DNA of 64,000 nucleotides from Burkholderia diffusa (GCF_902499115.1 NZ_CABVPN010000001.1:62001-126000), one strand, 5' to 3'; positions 53,305 to 62,482 are shown, counted from the stretch's first letter. Made by a program: numbers and translations. Notes: a model not told the origin generated them from the sequence alone.

Positions 53305-54273
53305 TTACCGCACGAACCGCTCGCGATAGCCCTGCGGCGACACGCCGAGCACGCGCACGAAACTGCGCCGCAGCGTCTCTTCCGAGCCGAATCCGCACCG
53401 AGTGGCGATCCGCTTGACGGGCCACGCGGTTTCGCCGAGCAGACGCTGCGCGGCCTCGACGCGAATCTGCTCGACCGCGCGCGCGGGCGTGCGGCCGGTT
53501 TCCGCACGATAGTGACGCACGAAGCTGCGCTCGCTCATGCTGACGCGCTCGGCGAGCGCCGGCACCGACAGGTCGGCCGTCAAGTGCTCGGCGATCCATG
53601 CATGGAGTTCACCGAAGCGGTCGTCGGTACGCTGCATCGATAACATCGTGCTGAACTGCGCCTGCCCGCCCGGCCGCTTCAGGAACACGACGAGCTCGCG
53701 CGCGGCGTCGAGCGCGACCGCCCGCCCGAGATCCTCCTCGACCAGCGCGAGCGCGAGATCGATGCCGGCCGTCACGCCGGCCGACGTCCACAGCGCGCCT
53801 TCGCGGATGAAGATCGGATCGGGCTCGACGCGCACGTTCGGATAGCGCGCCGAGAATTCGTCGCAGCGCGCCCAGTGCGTGACCGCGCGCCGCCCGTCGA
53901 GCAGGCCGGCCTCGGCGAGCAGGAACGCGCCGGTGCAGACCGATGCCACACGTCGCGCGCGCTGCGCCTGCTGCCGGACCCACCGCACCATCCGCGCATC
54001 CTGCGAAGCGGCGTGCACGCCCTTGCCGCCGGCCACGATCAGCGTATCGGGCCGCCCGGCCGAGCGCAGCGAGTCGGCCATCACCACGAGGCCGGAGGAC
54101 GTCTCGACCGGCCCCGCCTCCGCGGCGACGACACGTGGCGCGTACGGTGCGGGCCGCCCGCGCTCCTGCGCGAGATCGTTGACGGATGCGAACACCTGCA
54201 GCGGCCCGGACACGTCGAGCAACTGCGCACGGGGAAACGCGAGGACGAGGATCGAGCGCGGAGCGGCAGGCAT
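53305..54273 (-). CDS. GlxA-type AraC regulator with DJ-1/PfpI domain
   Basis: A 322-residue regulator. The N-terminal DJ-1/PfpI domain (PRSILVLAFPRAQLLDVSGPLQVF, VASVCTGAFLLAEAGLLDGR, GVTAGIDLALAL) is followed by an AraC DNA-binding domain (LSVPALAERVSMSERSFVRHYRAETG, IATRCGFGSEETLRRSFVRVLGVSP). ATG 54273 puts MPAAPRSILV at the domain start; a start at 54315 is also open. It is divergent from a DJ-1/PfpI gene with 116 bp between, which it probably controls. Confidence 0.9.
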   Translation of the reverse strand: MPAAPRSILVLAFPRAQLLDVSGPLQVFASVNDLAQERGRPAPYAPRVVAAEAGPVETSSGLVVMADSLRSAGRPDTLIVAGGKGVHAASQDARMVRWVRQQAQRARRVASVCTGAFLLAEAGLLDGRRAVTHWARCDEFSARYPNVRVEPDPIFIREGALWTSAGVTAGIDLALALVEEDLGRAVALDAARELVVFLKRPGGQAQFSTMLSMQRTDDRFGELHAWIAEHLTADLSVPALAERVSMSERSFVRHYRAETGRTPARAVEQIRVEAAQRLLGETAWPVKRIATRCGFGSEETLRRSFVRVLGVSPQGYRERFVR

Positions 54274-54389
54274 GGCGATTGGCTGAAAACGTGGGCGATA
54301 TGGCAATTTCGCCAAACACTACGCGCCTAGAATCGATCTGTCCATCGTGCGCCGACCGTGGCGCATCCCCTTCCCTTCGGAGCGTTCGC

Positions 54390-55073
54390 ATGACCCTGCA
54401 TATCGGCCTTCTCGTGTTTCCGGGCGTCCAGCAACTCGATCTCACCGGCCCGCACGACGTGTTCGCGTCGTTGCCCGACGTGACCGTCCATCTGGTCTGG
54501 AAATCGCGCGACACCGTCGCGTCGAGCAGCGGCCTCGCGCTCGCGCCGACCTGCACGTTCGACGATTGCCCGCCGCTCGACGTGATCTGCGTGCCCGGCG
54601 GGATCGGCATCAACGACCTGCTGCTCGATGCCGAAACGATCGCGTTCGTGCAGCAGCGCGCAGCCGCCGCGCGCTACGTGACGTCGGTCTGCACGGGTGC
54701 GCTGCTGCTCGGCGTGGCCGGCCTGCTGCGCGGCCGCCGCGCGACGACGCACTGGGCATTTCATTCGCTGCTCGCGCCGCTCGGGGCGGTGCCCGTGCGC
54801 GAGCGCGTGGTACGCGACGGCAACCTGATCACCGGCGGCGGCGTGACGGCCGGCATCGACTTCGCGTTGACGATCGCCGCCGAACTCGTCGGCGACGAAG
54901 AGGCGCAGTCGATCCAGCTGGCGCTCGAATACGCGCCCGCGCCGCCGTTCGATGCGGGCTCGCCGGATACCGCGCCGGCGTCGGTGCTGAAGCGCGTGAC
55001 CGAGCGCTCGGCGGCAGGGCTGGAGAAGCGCAGGCAGACGATCGACGCGGCGTTGCGCGCGATGTCGCGCTGA
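54390..55073 (+). CDS. DJ-1/PfpI family protein (isonitrile hydratase-like)
   Basis: A 227-residue single-domain DJ-1/PfpI protein: HIGLLVFPGVQQLDLTGPHDVFA, VCVPGGIGIND-type strand (DVICVPGGIG), nucleophilic Cys in SVCTGALLLGVAGLL, and GGGVTAGIDFALTIAAEL. The layout is that of isonitrile hydratase and relatives, which hydrate isocyanides to N-substituted formamides; a glyoxalase III-like role is the alternative. Divergent from the GlxA-type regulator that has the same domain. Confidence 0.88.
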   Translation: MTLHIGLLVFPGVQQLDLTGPHDVFASLPDVTVHLVWKSRDTVASSSGLALAPTCTFDDCPPLDVICVPGGIGINDLLLDAETIAFVQQRAAAARYVTSVCTGALLLGVAGLLRGRRATTHWAFHSLLAPLGAVPVRERVVRDGNLITGGGVTAGIDFALTIAAELVGDEEAQSIQLALEYAPAPPFDAGSPDTAPASVLKRVTERSAAGLEKRRQTIDAALRAMSR

Positions 55074-55164
55074 AAACGGGCACACGAAAACCGAAGGGTG
55101 GGCGAGCCGCACGGCCACGCAGCCTGCCCGACCTCCGTAGCGCATTGACGGACCGGACCTACCG

Positions 55165-55476
55165 ATGAACATCATCCGCAGCACCGCATTCACCGCGCAA
55201 TGCCCGTGGGGCGCGCTGGACATCGCGAACCTGAACGGCATCACGGTCCGCCTGCACTGGACCGATCGGCCATACCATTGGCATGTGAACGACGGCGAGG
55301 AAGTTTTCGCGGTGCTCGACGGCCGCGTCGAGATGCGTTACCGCGCAGCAGGCATCGAGCACGCGACGGTGCTCGAAACGGGAGACGTATTTCACGCGAC
55401 GATCGGCACCGAACACGTCGCACACCCGCTCGGCGAAGCGCGCATCCTCGTGATCGAGACCGAGGGCAGCGACTGA
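55165..55476 (+). CDS. Cupin-fold protein
   Basis: A 103-residue single cupin. The metal-site pattern is partly present: HWHVNDGEEVFAVLDGRVEM (the HxH...E motif) and a second motif with GDVFHATIGTEHVAH. Small cupins of this form bind metals or sugars; no substrate can be assigned. It follows the DJ-1 gene by 91 bp on the same strand and converges with the PAAR gene, 9 bp away. Confidence 0.85.
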   Translation: MNIIRSTAFTAQCPWGALDIANLNGITVRLHWTDRPYHWHVNDGEEVFAVLDGRVEMRYRAAGIEHATVLETGDVFHATIGTEHVAHPLGEARILVIETEGSD

Positions 55477-55485
55477 CGACGGGCC

Positions 55486-55770
55486 TCAGCCCGAGATGGT
55501 GCCCGTCCCCTGCGACGGGATCAGCTTCGGCTGCGGCGTGCACAGGCACTGGCACAGGTCGTGTTCGAGCGCGACGACCTTGCCCATCACGGTCATCGTC
55601 CGCTCACCGCCGTCGGACACGATCACACCCTGGGTCTTGCACGCGGCGCAGAACACCGGCGCGCCGAGATAGGCGAGTTCGCGGCCGTCGAACGACGAAT
55701 TGGCGATTCCGTCGAGCACGACACCGCCATGGTCGGTCGTGTCGCCCTTCAGGATGAATTTGCGGCTCAT
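55486..55770 (-). CDS. PAAR-domain protein, T6SS spike tip
   Basis: A 94-residue protein with the PAAR fold: RKFILKGDTTDHGGVVLDG at the N-terminus and an AALGAPVFC-like turn with Cys/His residues near the tip (CAACKTQG, DLCQCLC). PAAR proteins cap the VgrG trimer and may carry effectors; this one is a bare tip without extension. It stands alone 31 kb from the vgrG gene, without other T6SS genes. The cysteine-rich form is a variant of the zinc-binding tip. Confidence 0.85.
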   Translation of the reverse strand: MSRKFILKGDTTDHGGVVLDGIANSSFDGRELAYLGAPVFCAACKTQGVIVSDGGERTMTVMGKVVALEHDLCQCLCTPQPKLIPSQGTGTISG

Positions 55771-56153
55771 GCTTCGGCTCTCCCTCGGAAACGCCGCGCA
55801 GCGTGGCGTCGGGCCGCGCGCGGGCAGTCGGTATCCGCCCGTCGGTCGCGGGCGTTTCGCGAGGATATCACCGCGCAGTCGATCGTCGAATGCACGTCGT
55901 TCAGCGCGGCGTTCGCACTGTCTCTATGCACCGACATCGTGTCGTGCGGACCGAAGCACTTCATGGAGATCGACTGGATGCGCAAGCGGATGGTCACGAT
56001 CGACGTGAAGGAGTCGATCCCGGCGTTGTCGGCCGGCGTGCGCACGCGGCGCAATGCGCTGAACACGATCGCGTGCGACTACCGGATTCACTGCTTCATC
56101 GAAGCCGTGCGCCGGCACGATCGCGCGAAGCGGCCATGGCGACAGCGACGCGC
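55771..56153. other. Intergenic region between the PAAR and MAPEG genes
   Basis: About 380 bp. Frames are open on both strands, but neither has a ribosome-binding site or recognised product. The PAAR promoter should lie in its left part. Confidence 0.45.
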
Positions 56154-56546
56154 TCAAACGAACAACGCGACGCAAAGCGCGGCGCCGCACAGATACGTGC
56201 CGAGCGCGCCGATGAAACGCAGGGGGTTCGGCCTGCCCATCGTCGGCCACGCAAGCAGTCCGATCACGAGCAGACAGCGGCACGCGGTTGCCGCGACGAT
56301 CAACGAGACGATCGCGCGCGACGGGTCGTGTGCGCCGAAATAGAGAAACAGCACCGCGAGAAACGGCGCGTATTCGGCCGTGTTGCCGTGCGCGCGCACG
56401 ATCTTGTGCAACCCGTCGGTCGGATCGGACGCACACCCGGAACCGGTGGTGTGCCGGAAGCGCGTAACGGACACGGTCAGGCCGAGCCCGAACAGTAGCA
56501 ATCCCAGGATCGTCGTGCAAACGAGCGCGACGGGATGGATCGACAT
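56154..56546 (-). CDS. MAPEG-family membrane protein
   Basis: A 130-residue protein of four hydrophobic segments with the MAPEG pattern: GLGLTVSVTRFRH, RAHGNTAEYAPFLAVLFLYF (the E/N pair around the glutathione site) and GRPNPLRFIGALGTYL. Relatives are glutathione transferases or peroxidases of membranes and eicosanoid enzymes; many bacterial members act in detoxification. ATG 56546 gives MSIHPVALVCTTI, directly entering the first helix. Single gene. Confidence 0.83.
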   Translation of the reverse strand: MSIHPVALVCTTILGLLLFGLGLTVSVTRFRHTTGSGCASDPTDGLHKIVRAHGNTAEYAPFLAVLFLYFGAHDPSRAIVSLIVAATACRCLLVIGLLAWPTMGRPNPLRFIGALGTYLCGAALCVALFV

Positions 56547-56942
56547 GGCACCCCCGGTGAGAGCGGTCACGCGCCGCACATCCGCCGATCGTACCTGCAG
56601 CCGGTGCACCCGGCTATCGCGGAAACCCGTACCGTCTTCACGCACCGGCCACGGCGAGGATCGGACCCGAATTGCGATCGATACGGCGGCAATGCACAAA
56701 CCCGGTGCGTGAACGGCCGGCGCGGCCTGCCGCCATCGCGCGTGGCGTGCCAGCGGTGCGCGCAAACGTTAATCCACGGCGACACATGCCACCGCAACGC
56801 AACGCCGATGCCGCATGTCACGGGCATGTGCGTTGCGTCGACGCATCTCGGTATTGAACCGCCCTTGGCAGCCCGCTGCGGAGGACTACACTAATCCTTA
56901 ATAAGGTGCGGCCGGAGCCTGCGCCTTCAGGGAGACGCCGCC
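56547..56942. other. Intergenic region between the MAPEG gene and the penicillin-binding protein gene
   Basis: Nearly 400 bp between divergent genes. No coding sequence, tRNA or clear terminator is evident. Promoters for both neighbours should be here; the AT-rich CTAATCCTTAATAAGG near 56890 is a candidate -10 or operator area for the right-hand gene. Confidence 0.45.
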
Positions 56943-59900
56943 ATGAATCGGCCGCTGAATCATCGCATCCTGCCGCGTGTGACCGGGAGTGCCTCGGTCT
57001 GGACGTGGATCAAGTGGTCCTTGCTGGCCGCGCTGGTGATCGCGATCGCGATCATCGCGCGACTCGTGATGACCGAGATCGAGACGTCGCGCCTGCAGGC
57101 GCACTACCTGTCCGAGCTCACCCGAGACGTCGGCTACACCGTCGAGGCCGGCGCAAGCGACCACATCCGCTTCCCCGCCAACGGGCCGTACGACCAGCGC
57201 CTCGGCTACTCGATGATTCCCGCGTTCCAGCAGCATCTGCTCGCGCGCGGCTTCGTCGTCGGCAAGCAGGCGCGCGATTCGCAACGCATGCTGTCGCTCG
57301 CCGATCACGGCCTGTTCCTGCCTTACGAAGAGAAAGACCAGGCCGGGCTGACGCTGTTCGATTCGACCGGCGCGCCGCTGTTCGCGACCGTGTTCCCGCA
57401 GCGCGTCTATACCGACTTCGACACGGTGCCGCGCGTGATCGCGGATTCGCTGCTGTTCATCGAGGATCGCTACCTGCTCGACGCGAACCAGCCGAACCGC
57501 AACCCGGCGATCGACTGGGGACGCTTCAGCCGCGCGCTCGCCGACCAGGCGATGCACGTCGTCAACCATCACCAGGCGCGTCCGGGCGGCAGCACGCTCG
57601 CGACGCAGATCGAGAAGTTCCGCCATTCGCCCGACGGCCGCACCGCGACGCCGCCGGAGAAGCTGCGACAGATCGCGTCCGCGTCGGTCCTCGCGTACCT
57701 GAACGGTCCGCAGACGATGCTCGCGCGGCGCGCGATCCTGGTGCGCTACCTGAACTCGGTGCCGCTCGCCGCGCGGCCGCACGTGGGCGAAATCACCGGC
57801 ATCGGCGACGGTCTCGCCGCGTGGTACGGCCGCGACTTCAACGACGTGAACCGGATTCTGTCCGCGCCGACGAGCGGCGACAACGTCGACGAACAGGGCA
57901 AGACGTTCCGCGAGGTGCTGTCGCTGATCATCGCGCAGCGCGCGCCATCGTACTTCCTGAATCGCGGCTATCCGGCGCTGCAGAAGCTGACCGACAGCTA
58001 TCTGCGGCTCCTGTCGAACGGCGGCGTGATCTCGCCCGCGCTGCGCGATGCGGCGCTCGCCGCGCAGATCGAGCGCAGCGCGCCGCCGGCCGCCGCGCAC
58101 GTGCAGTCGTTCGTGTCGCGCAAGGCCATATCGTCCGCGCGCGCGTCGCTGCTGTCGGCACTGGGGATCAGCGACCTGTACCAGCTCGACCAGCTCGACC
58201 TCGAAGCAACCAGCACGCTCGACAACGGCGTGCAGCAGGCGGTCGCCGAACGGCTCGCGCAGGCGTCGACCCGCGACGGCGCGCAGGCCGCCGGCCTGTA
58301 CGGCTTCGAGATGCTCGCCCCGAAGGACGACCCGTCGCACCTCACGTACAGCTTCACGCTGTACGAGCACCGCAACGGCGCGAACATGCTGCGCGTGCAG
58401 ACCGATAGCGTGAACCAGCCGTTCGACGTGAACCGCGGCGGCCGCATCAACCTCGGCTCGACCGCGAAGCTGCGCACGCTGATCACCTACCTGCAGATCG
58501 TCTCCGACCTGCATGCGCGCTACGGCGACCTGTCGAACGCGCAACTCGCGAAGGTGAAGCCCGACCCGATCGACGGGCTGTCGCGCTGGGCGCTCGATTA
58601 CCTGTCGCATACGCGCGATCGCTCGCTGCAGGCGATGCTCGACGCGGCGGTCGAGCGCAAGTACTCGGCGAGCCCCGACGTGTTCTACACGGGAGGCGGC
58701 GCGCAGGTGTTCTCGAACTTCGAGAAGTCGGACAACGGCCGCATCCTGACGCTGCATGCTGCGTTCGAACACTCGGTCAACCTCGTGTTCGTGCGGCTGA
58801 TGCGCGACATCGTCCATTACGAGATGCTGCAGGCAGCCGGCCCGTCGTCGTCGTGGCTCGGCGATCCGGAGCAGCGCAAGCATTACCTCGAGCAGTTCGT
58901 CGACGCCGAAAGCAAGGTCTACGTGAAGCGCTACTACACGCGCTATGCGGGCAAGGCGCCCGACGACGCGCTCGCGCTGATGCTGCAGGACGTGCGCAAG
59001 TCGCCGCCGAAGATCGCGACGGTGCTGCGCAGCGTCGCGCCGAACGAATCGCTCGCGTGGTTCAGCGCGCAGATGCGCGCGCATCTGAAGGGCACGCCGG
59101 CCGCGACGCTTTCGGACGACGATCTCGCCGCGCTCTACGCGAAGTACGCGATCGAGCGGTTCAACCTCAACGATCGCGGCTATATCGCGAGCGTCCACCC
59201 GCTCGCGCTGTGGACGCTCAACTATCTGCGCGCGCACCCGAACGCGCCGCTCGGCGAAGTTCAGCGCGAAAGCCGCGATGCGCGCTTCTACACGTACTCG
59301 TGGCTGTACAAGACGCGCTACCACGCGACCCAGGACCGGCGCATTCGCCACATGGTCGAGCTGCGCGCGTACGGGGAGATCACGAAAGCGTGGCGTGCGC
59401 TCGGCTACCCGTTCGCGGAGGTCACGCCGTCATACGCGGCCGCGATCGGCGCATCGGGCGACCAGCCCGACGCGCTCGCGAAACTGATCGGCCTGATCGC
59501 GAACGGCGGCCAGAAAGCGCCGACCGAGACGATCACGCGCCTCGACTTCGCGAAGGGCACGCCGTACGAAACGCGCTTCGTGCGCGCGGTCGCGCAGCCG
59601 CAGCCGATGCTGTCACCGGAGATCGTAAACGTGGCGCGCACGCTGCTGCGCGACGTCGTGCTCAACGGCACCGCGCGGCGTCTGGCGGGCGGCTTCACGC
59701 TGCCCGACGGCAAGACGCTCCAGGTGTACGGCAAGACCGGGACGGGCGATCAGCGCTTCAACGTCTACGCGCGCGGCGCGCGGCTGATCGAGTCGCGCAA
59801 GGTCAATCGCAGCGGCACGTTCGTGTTCATGCTCGGCGACCGCTTCTTCGGTGTGCTGACGGCGACCGCGCACGAGCCGTACGCTGCACGCTACGACTTC

Positions 59901-60032
59901 ACGAGCGCAATGGCCGTGCAGTTGCTGAAGTCGATGGCGCCGGCGCTCGCGCCGCTGATCGAGCGTCCTGTCACGGCCGGCACGCGCACGACGGGCCCGG
60001 CGCCGCAGGCCGCGCCGGTCGAGCCGTCCTGA
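56943..60032 (+). CDS. Class A penicillin-binding protein (bifunctional transglycosylase/transpeptidase)
   Basis: A 1029-residue inner-membrane protein with one N-terminal anchor (WSLLAALVIAIAIIARLVM). The GT51 transglycosylase domain follows at about 130-330 (LLFIEDRYLL with catalytic Glu174, GGSTLATQIEKF, a longer QIASASVLAYLNGP). The transpeptidase domain has S506-TAK, S611-VN and K931-TGTG. The large insertion between SxN and KTG (over 300 residues) is unusual for the family. It synthesises peptidoglycan in the periplasm. Single gene. Confidence 0.9.
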   Translation: MNRPLNHRILPRVTGSASVWTWIKWSLLAALVIAIAIIARLVMTEIETSRLQAHYLSELTRDVGYTVEAGASDHIRFPANGPYDQRLGYSMIPAFQQHLLARGFVVGKQARDSQRMLSLADHGLFLPYEEKDQAGLTLFDSTGAPLFATVFPQRVYTDFDTVPRVIADSLLFIEDRYLLDANQPNRNPAIDWGRFSRALADQAMHVVNHHQARPGGSTLATQIEKFRHSPDGRTATPPEKLRQIASASVLAYLNGPQTMLARRAILVRYLNSVPLAARPHVGEITGIGDGLAAWYGRDFNDVNRILSAPTSGDNVDEQGKTFREVLSLIIAQRAPSYFLNRGYPALQKLTDSYLRLLSNGGVISPALRDAALAAQIERSAPPAAAHVQSFVSRKAISSARASLLSALGISDLYQLDQLDLEATSTLDNGVQQAVAERLAQASTRDGAQAAGLYGFEMLAPKDDPSHLTYSFTLYEHRNGANMLRVQTDSVNQPFDVNRGGRINLGSTAKLRTLITYLQIVSDLHARYGDLSNAQLAKVKPDPIDGLSRWALDYLSHTRDRSLQAMLDAAVERKYSASPDVFYTGGGAQVFSNFEKSDNGRILTLHAAFEHSVNLVFVRLMRDIVHYEMLQAAGPSSSWLGDPEQRKHYLEQFVDAESKVYVKRYYTRYAGKAPDDALALMLQDVRKSPPKIATVLRSVAPNESLAWFSAQMRAHLKGTPAATLSDDDLAALYAKYAIERFNLNDRGYIASVHPLALWTLNYLRAHPNAPLGEVQRESRDARFYTYSWLYKTRYHATQDRRIRHMVELRAYGEITKAWRALGYPFAEVTPSYAAAIGASGDQPDALAKLIGLIANGGQKAPTETITRLDFAKGTPYETRFVRAVAQPQPMLSPEIVNVARTLLRDVVLNGTARRLAGGFTLPDGKTLQVYGKTGTGDQRFNVYARGARLIESRKVNRSGTFVFMLGDRFFGVLTATAHEPYAARYDFTSAMAVQLLKSMAPALAPLIERPVTAGTRTTGPAPQAAPVEPS

Positions 60033-60171
60033 CGGCGGCGCGCGCGTCGGCAACGTCCTGACCGGAGACCATTGGCGGGGCCGATTCAAGCGCGTACAGT
60101 AGCGCGCACCGCGTCGCGCGCATTGTGCGACAGCGCCCGCCCCACCCACGCCGACCACGAGGAAAACCGCC

Positions 60172-60417
60172 ATGCTCGAACTGCGCCCCGGCTGCGAATG
60201 CTGCGACAAGGACCTGCCGCCCGATTCGCCGGACGCACGCATTTGCACCTTCGAATGCACGTTCTGCGCGACCTGCGCGGACGACGTGCTGAAGGGCTGC
60301 TGCCCGAACTGCGGCGGCGATCTGGTGGTGCGGCCGCGCCGCCCGGCGAGCCTGCTCGCGAAATATCCGGCGTCGACGCAACGCGTGCTGAAACCTGGCG
60401 GCTGCGCGAACCACTGA
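60172..60417 (+). CDS. DUF1272 protein, small Cys-rich zinc-ribbon-like
   Basis: An 81-residue protein with the conserved DUF1272 layout: LELRPGCECCDKDLPPDS, CTFECTFCATCADD, and KGCCPNCGGDLVVRPRRP. Its eleven cysteines form probable zinc-knuckle pairs. The function is not known. A short GAGGAAAA-type site precedes ATG 60172. It converges with the FadR-type regulator. Confidence 0.88.
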   Translation: MLELRPGCECCDKDLPPDSPDARICTFECTFCATCADDVLKGCCPNCGGDLVVRPRRPASLLAKYPASTQRVLKPGGCANH

Positions 60418-60438
60418 AGGCCCGCACCGCCCTCCCCG

Positions 60439-61119
60439 TCAAGACATCTCGATCCGCGCGCGCGTCACCGCGAGCAGCGACGCCATCGCGCGGCGCGCGC
60501 CGTCCTCGTCGCGCACGCGAATCGCGTCGCTGACGGCCACGTGCTCCGCGAGCGACGCGTTGAACACATGCGCCCGGCGCGCGTTCAGATGCAGCTGTGC
60601 CTCGAGCGTCCGATCGATCAGCGCACCGAGCGGCACCAGCAGCTCGTTGCCGCCGGCCTCCAGCACGCTCAGGTGAAAGCGCAGGTCCGCGCGCACCCAT
60701 TCGTCTATGTTGCGGGCGGCGGCCATCGCGCGCACCGCGTCCTCGATCGCGTCAAAGGCGCCCGGCCCGTGTGCACGCGCGGCCAGCGCGGCCGCATGCG
60801 GCTCGATCATCTCGCGCATCTCCTGCAGCTTCAGCGCGAACGCGAGCGGCGGCGCGACGCGCGCGTACCAGTCGAGCAAGTCGGCGTCGAGCAGGTTCCA
60901 TGCGCGGCGCGGCCGCACGCGCGTGCCGACCTTCGGCCGCGATTCGACCAGCCCCTTCGACGTCAGCGTGCGCAGCGCCTCGCGCATCACCGTACGGCTT
61001 ACACCGAACATCTCCATCAGGTCCGGCTCCCGCGGCAGCAGCGACTCGGGCGGATAGTCGCCGCGCAGGATCGCCGTCGCCAGCCGGAAGGCCGTCTGTC
61101 CATGCAGGTCGCGTTGAAT
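60439..61119 (-). CDS. FadR-type GntR regulator, probable regulator of dgoD, with non-AUG start
   Basis: A 226-residue regulator with a winged helix (GDYPPESLLPREPDLMEMFGVSRTVMREALRTLTSKGLV) and an FCD ligand domain (EMREMIEPHAAALAARAHG, RFHLSVLEAGGNELL, EHVAVSDAIRVRD). No ATG, GTG or TTG exists in frame upstream of the internal Met at 61017, and starting there would remove half the HTH. A GGAG sequence 7 nt before ATT 61119 makes ATT the best start (ATC 61122 is the rival). It is divergent from dgoD. Confidence 0.85.
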   Translation of the reverse strand: MQRDLHGQTAFRLATAILRGDYPPESLLPREPDLMEMFGVSRTVMREALRTLTSKGLVESRPKVGTRVRPRRAWNLLDADLLDWYARVAPPLAFALKLQEMREMIEPHAAALAARAHGPGAFDAIEDAVRAMAAARNIDEWVRADLRFHLSVLEAGGNELLVPLGALIDRTLEAQLHLNARRAHVFNASLAEHVAVSDAIRVRDEDGARRAMASLLAVTRARIEMS

Positions 61120-61168
61120 GATCGTTCTCCGGTGGCCAGGTGCGCGGGCGGCTGCCCACTATCTGCAC

Positions 61169-61189
61169 AATAGTGCTATTAATACTATT
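61169..61189. promoter_or_regulatory. Palindromic operator between the GntR gene and dgoD
   Basis: AATAGT and ACTATT flank a 9-nt AT-rich centre (GCTATTAAT). On each strand the site approximates the FadR-type operator TNGTNNNACNA with one mismatch. It is 50 bp upstream of the probable regulator start and 90 bp before dgoD, the place for an autoregulated divergent control site. Confidence 0.65.
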
Positions 61190-61278
61190 TTTTATCGGGC
61201 TACGCTAGGATAACCGTCACGCATTCGACCGGCGCCGCATCCGCATGTCCGCGCCGGTCAACCCTGGAGACTCGCGAC

Positions 61279-62427
61279 ATGAAAATCACCCGCCTCGAAA
61301 CCTTCGTCGTCCCGCCGCGCTGGCTGTTCCTCAAGATCGAAACCGACGAAGGGATTGTCGGCTGGGGCGAACCGGTCGTCGAGGGCCGCGCGCACACGGT
61401 CGAAGCCGCCGTGCACGAACTCGCCGACTATCTGGTCGGCAAGGATCCGCTGCTGATCGAGGATCACTGGCAGGTGATGTACCGCGCCGGCTTCTACCGC
61501 GGCGGCCCGATCACGATGAGCGCGATCGCGGGTGTCGACCAGGCGTTGTGGGACATCAAGGGCAAGCATCACGGCGTGCCCGTGCACGCGCTGCTCGGCG
61601 GCCAGGTGCGCGACCGCATCAAGGTGTATTCGTGGATCGGCGGCGACCGACCGAGCGACGTCGCGAACAACGCGCGCGCGGTGGTCGAGCGCGGCTTCAA
61701 GGCCGTGAAGATGAACGGCTCCGAGGAGTTGCAGATTGTCGACACGTACGACAAGGTCGAGCAGGTGATCGCGAACGTCGCGGCGGTGCGCGACGCGGTC
61801 GGCCCGCACGTCGGGATCGGCGTCGACTTCCACGGCCGCGTGCACAAGCCGATGGCGAAGGTGCTCGCGAAGGAGCTCGATCCGTACAAGCTGATGTTCA
61901 TCGAGGAGCCGGTGCTGTCGGAAAACGCCGAGGCGCTGCGCGACATCGTCAACCAGACCAACACGCCGATCGCGCTCGGCGAGCGGCTGTACTCGCGCTG
62001 GGATTTCAAGCACATCCTCGCGGGCGGCTACGTCGACATCATCCAGCCCGATGCGTCGCACGCGGGTGGCATCACCGAGTGCCGCAAGATCGCGACGCTC
62101 GCGGAAAGCTACGACGTCGCGCTCGCGCTGCACTGCCCGCTCGGCCCGATCGCGCTGGCCGCGTGCCTGCAGCTCGATGCAGTCAGCTACAACGCGTTCA
62201 TCCAGGAACAGAGCCTCGGCATCCACTACAACCAGGGCAACGACCTGCTCGACTACCTGCGCAACCCCGAGGTATTCCGCTACGAAGACGGCTTCGTCGC
62301 GATCCCGCAGGGCCCGGGGCTCGGCATCGACGTCAATGAGGAGAAAGTGCGCGAGATGGCGAAGACGGGACATCGCTGGCGCAACCCGGTGTGGCGTCAC
62401 GCGGACGGCAGCGTCGCCGAGTGGTGA
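61279..62427 (+). CDS. dgoD: D-galactonate dehydratase
   Basis: Dehydrates D-galactonate to 2-keto-3-deoxygalactonate. The 382-residue enolase-superfamily protein has the MR-type capping domain (RGGPITMSAIAGVDQALWDIKGK) and the barrel with GIGVDFHGRVHKPMA, FIEEPVLSEN, ALGERLYSRWDF, IIQPDASHAGGITE and HCPLGPIALAA, matching DgoD closely. GGAG precedes ATG 61279. The divergent GntR-type regulator and shared operator suggest induction by galactonate. No other dgo genes are in the window. Confidence 0.93.
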   Translation: MKITRLETFVVPPRWLFLKIETDEGIVGWGEPVVEGRAHTVEAAVHELADYLVGKDPLLIEDHWQVMYRAGFYRGGPITMSAIAGVDQALWDIKGKHHGVPVHALLGGQVRDRIKVYSWIGGDRPSDVANNARAVVERGFKAVKMNGSEELQIVDTYDKVEQVIANVAAVRDAVGPHVGIGVDFHGRVHKPMAKVLAKELDPYKLMFIEEPVLSENAEALRDIVNQTNTPIALGERLYSRWDFKHILAGGYVDIIQPDASHAGGITECRKIATLAESYDVALALHCPLGPIALAACLQLDAVSYNAFIQEQSLGIHYNQGNDLLDYLRNPEVFRYEDGFVAIPQGPGLGIDVNEEKVREMAKTGHRWRNPVWRHADGSVAEW

Positions 62428-62482
62428 TGAGGGCGTGAGATGAGGTGCGTTGCGCGGCGCGCATGCCGCGCACGGCTTCGAG

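Noticed and set aside
53046..53507. Upstream extension of the LysR frame reading through the heptamer repeat (RTANGER peptide repeat)
   Set aside because: A 7-bp unit gives 7-residue repeats in every frame, so the frame is open by chance. The conserved LysR N-terminus begins at 53045.
55767..56066. Minus-strand frame of 99 codons between PAAR and MAPEG genes
   Set aside because: No domain, no ribosome-binding site, and a competing plus-strand frame over the same bases.
61017..61168. GntR regulator starting at the internal Met 61017
   Set aside because: That would remove the first helix and part of the winged-helix domain; the conserved sequence clearly continues upstream.
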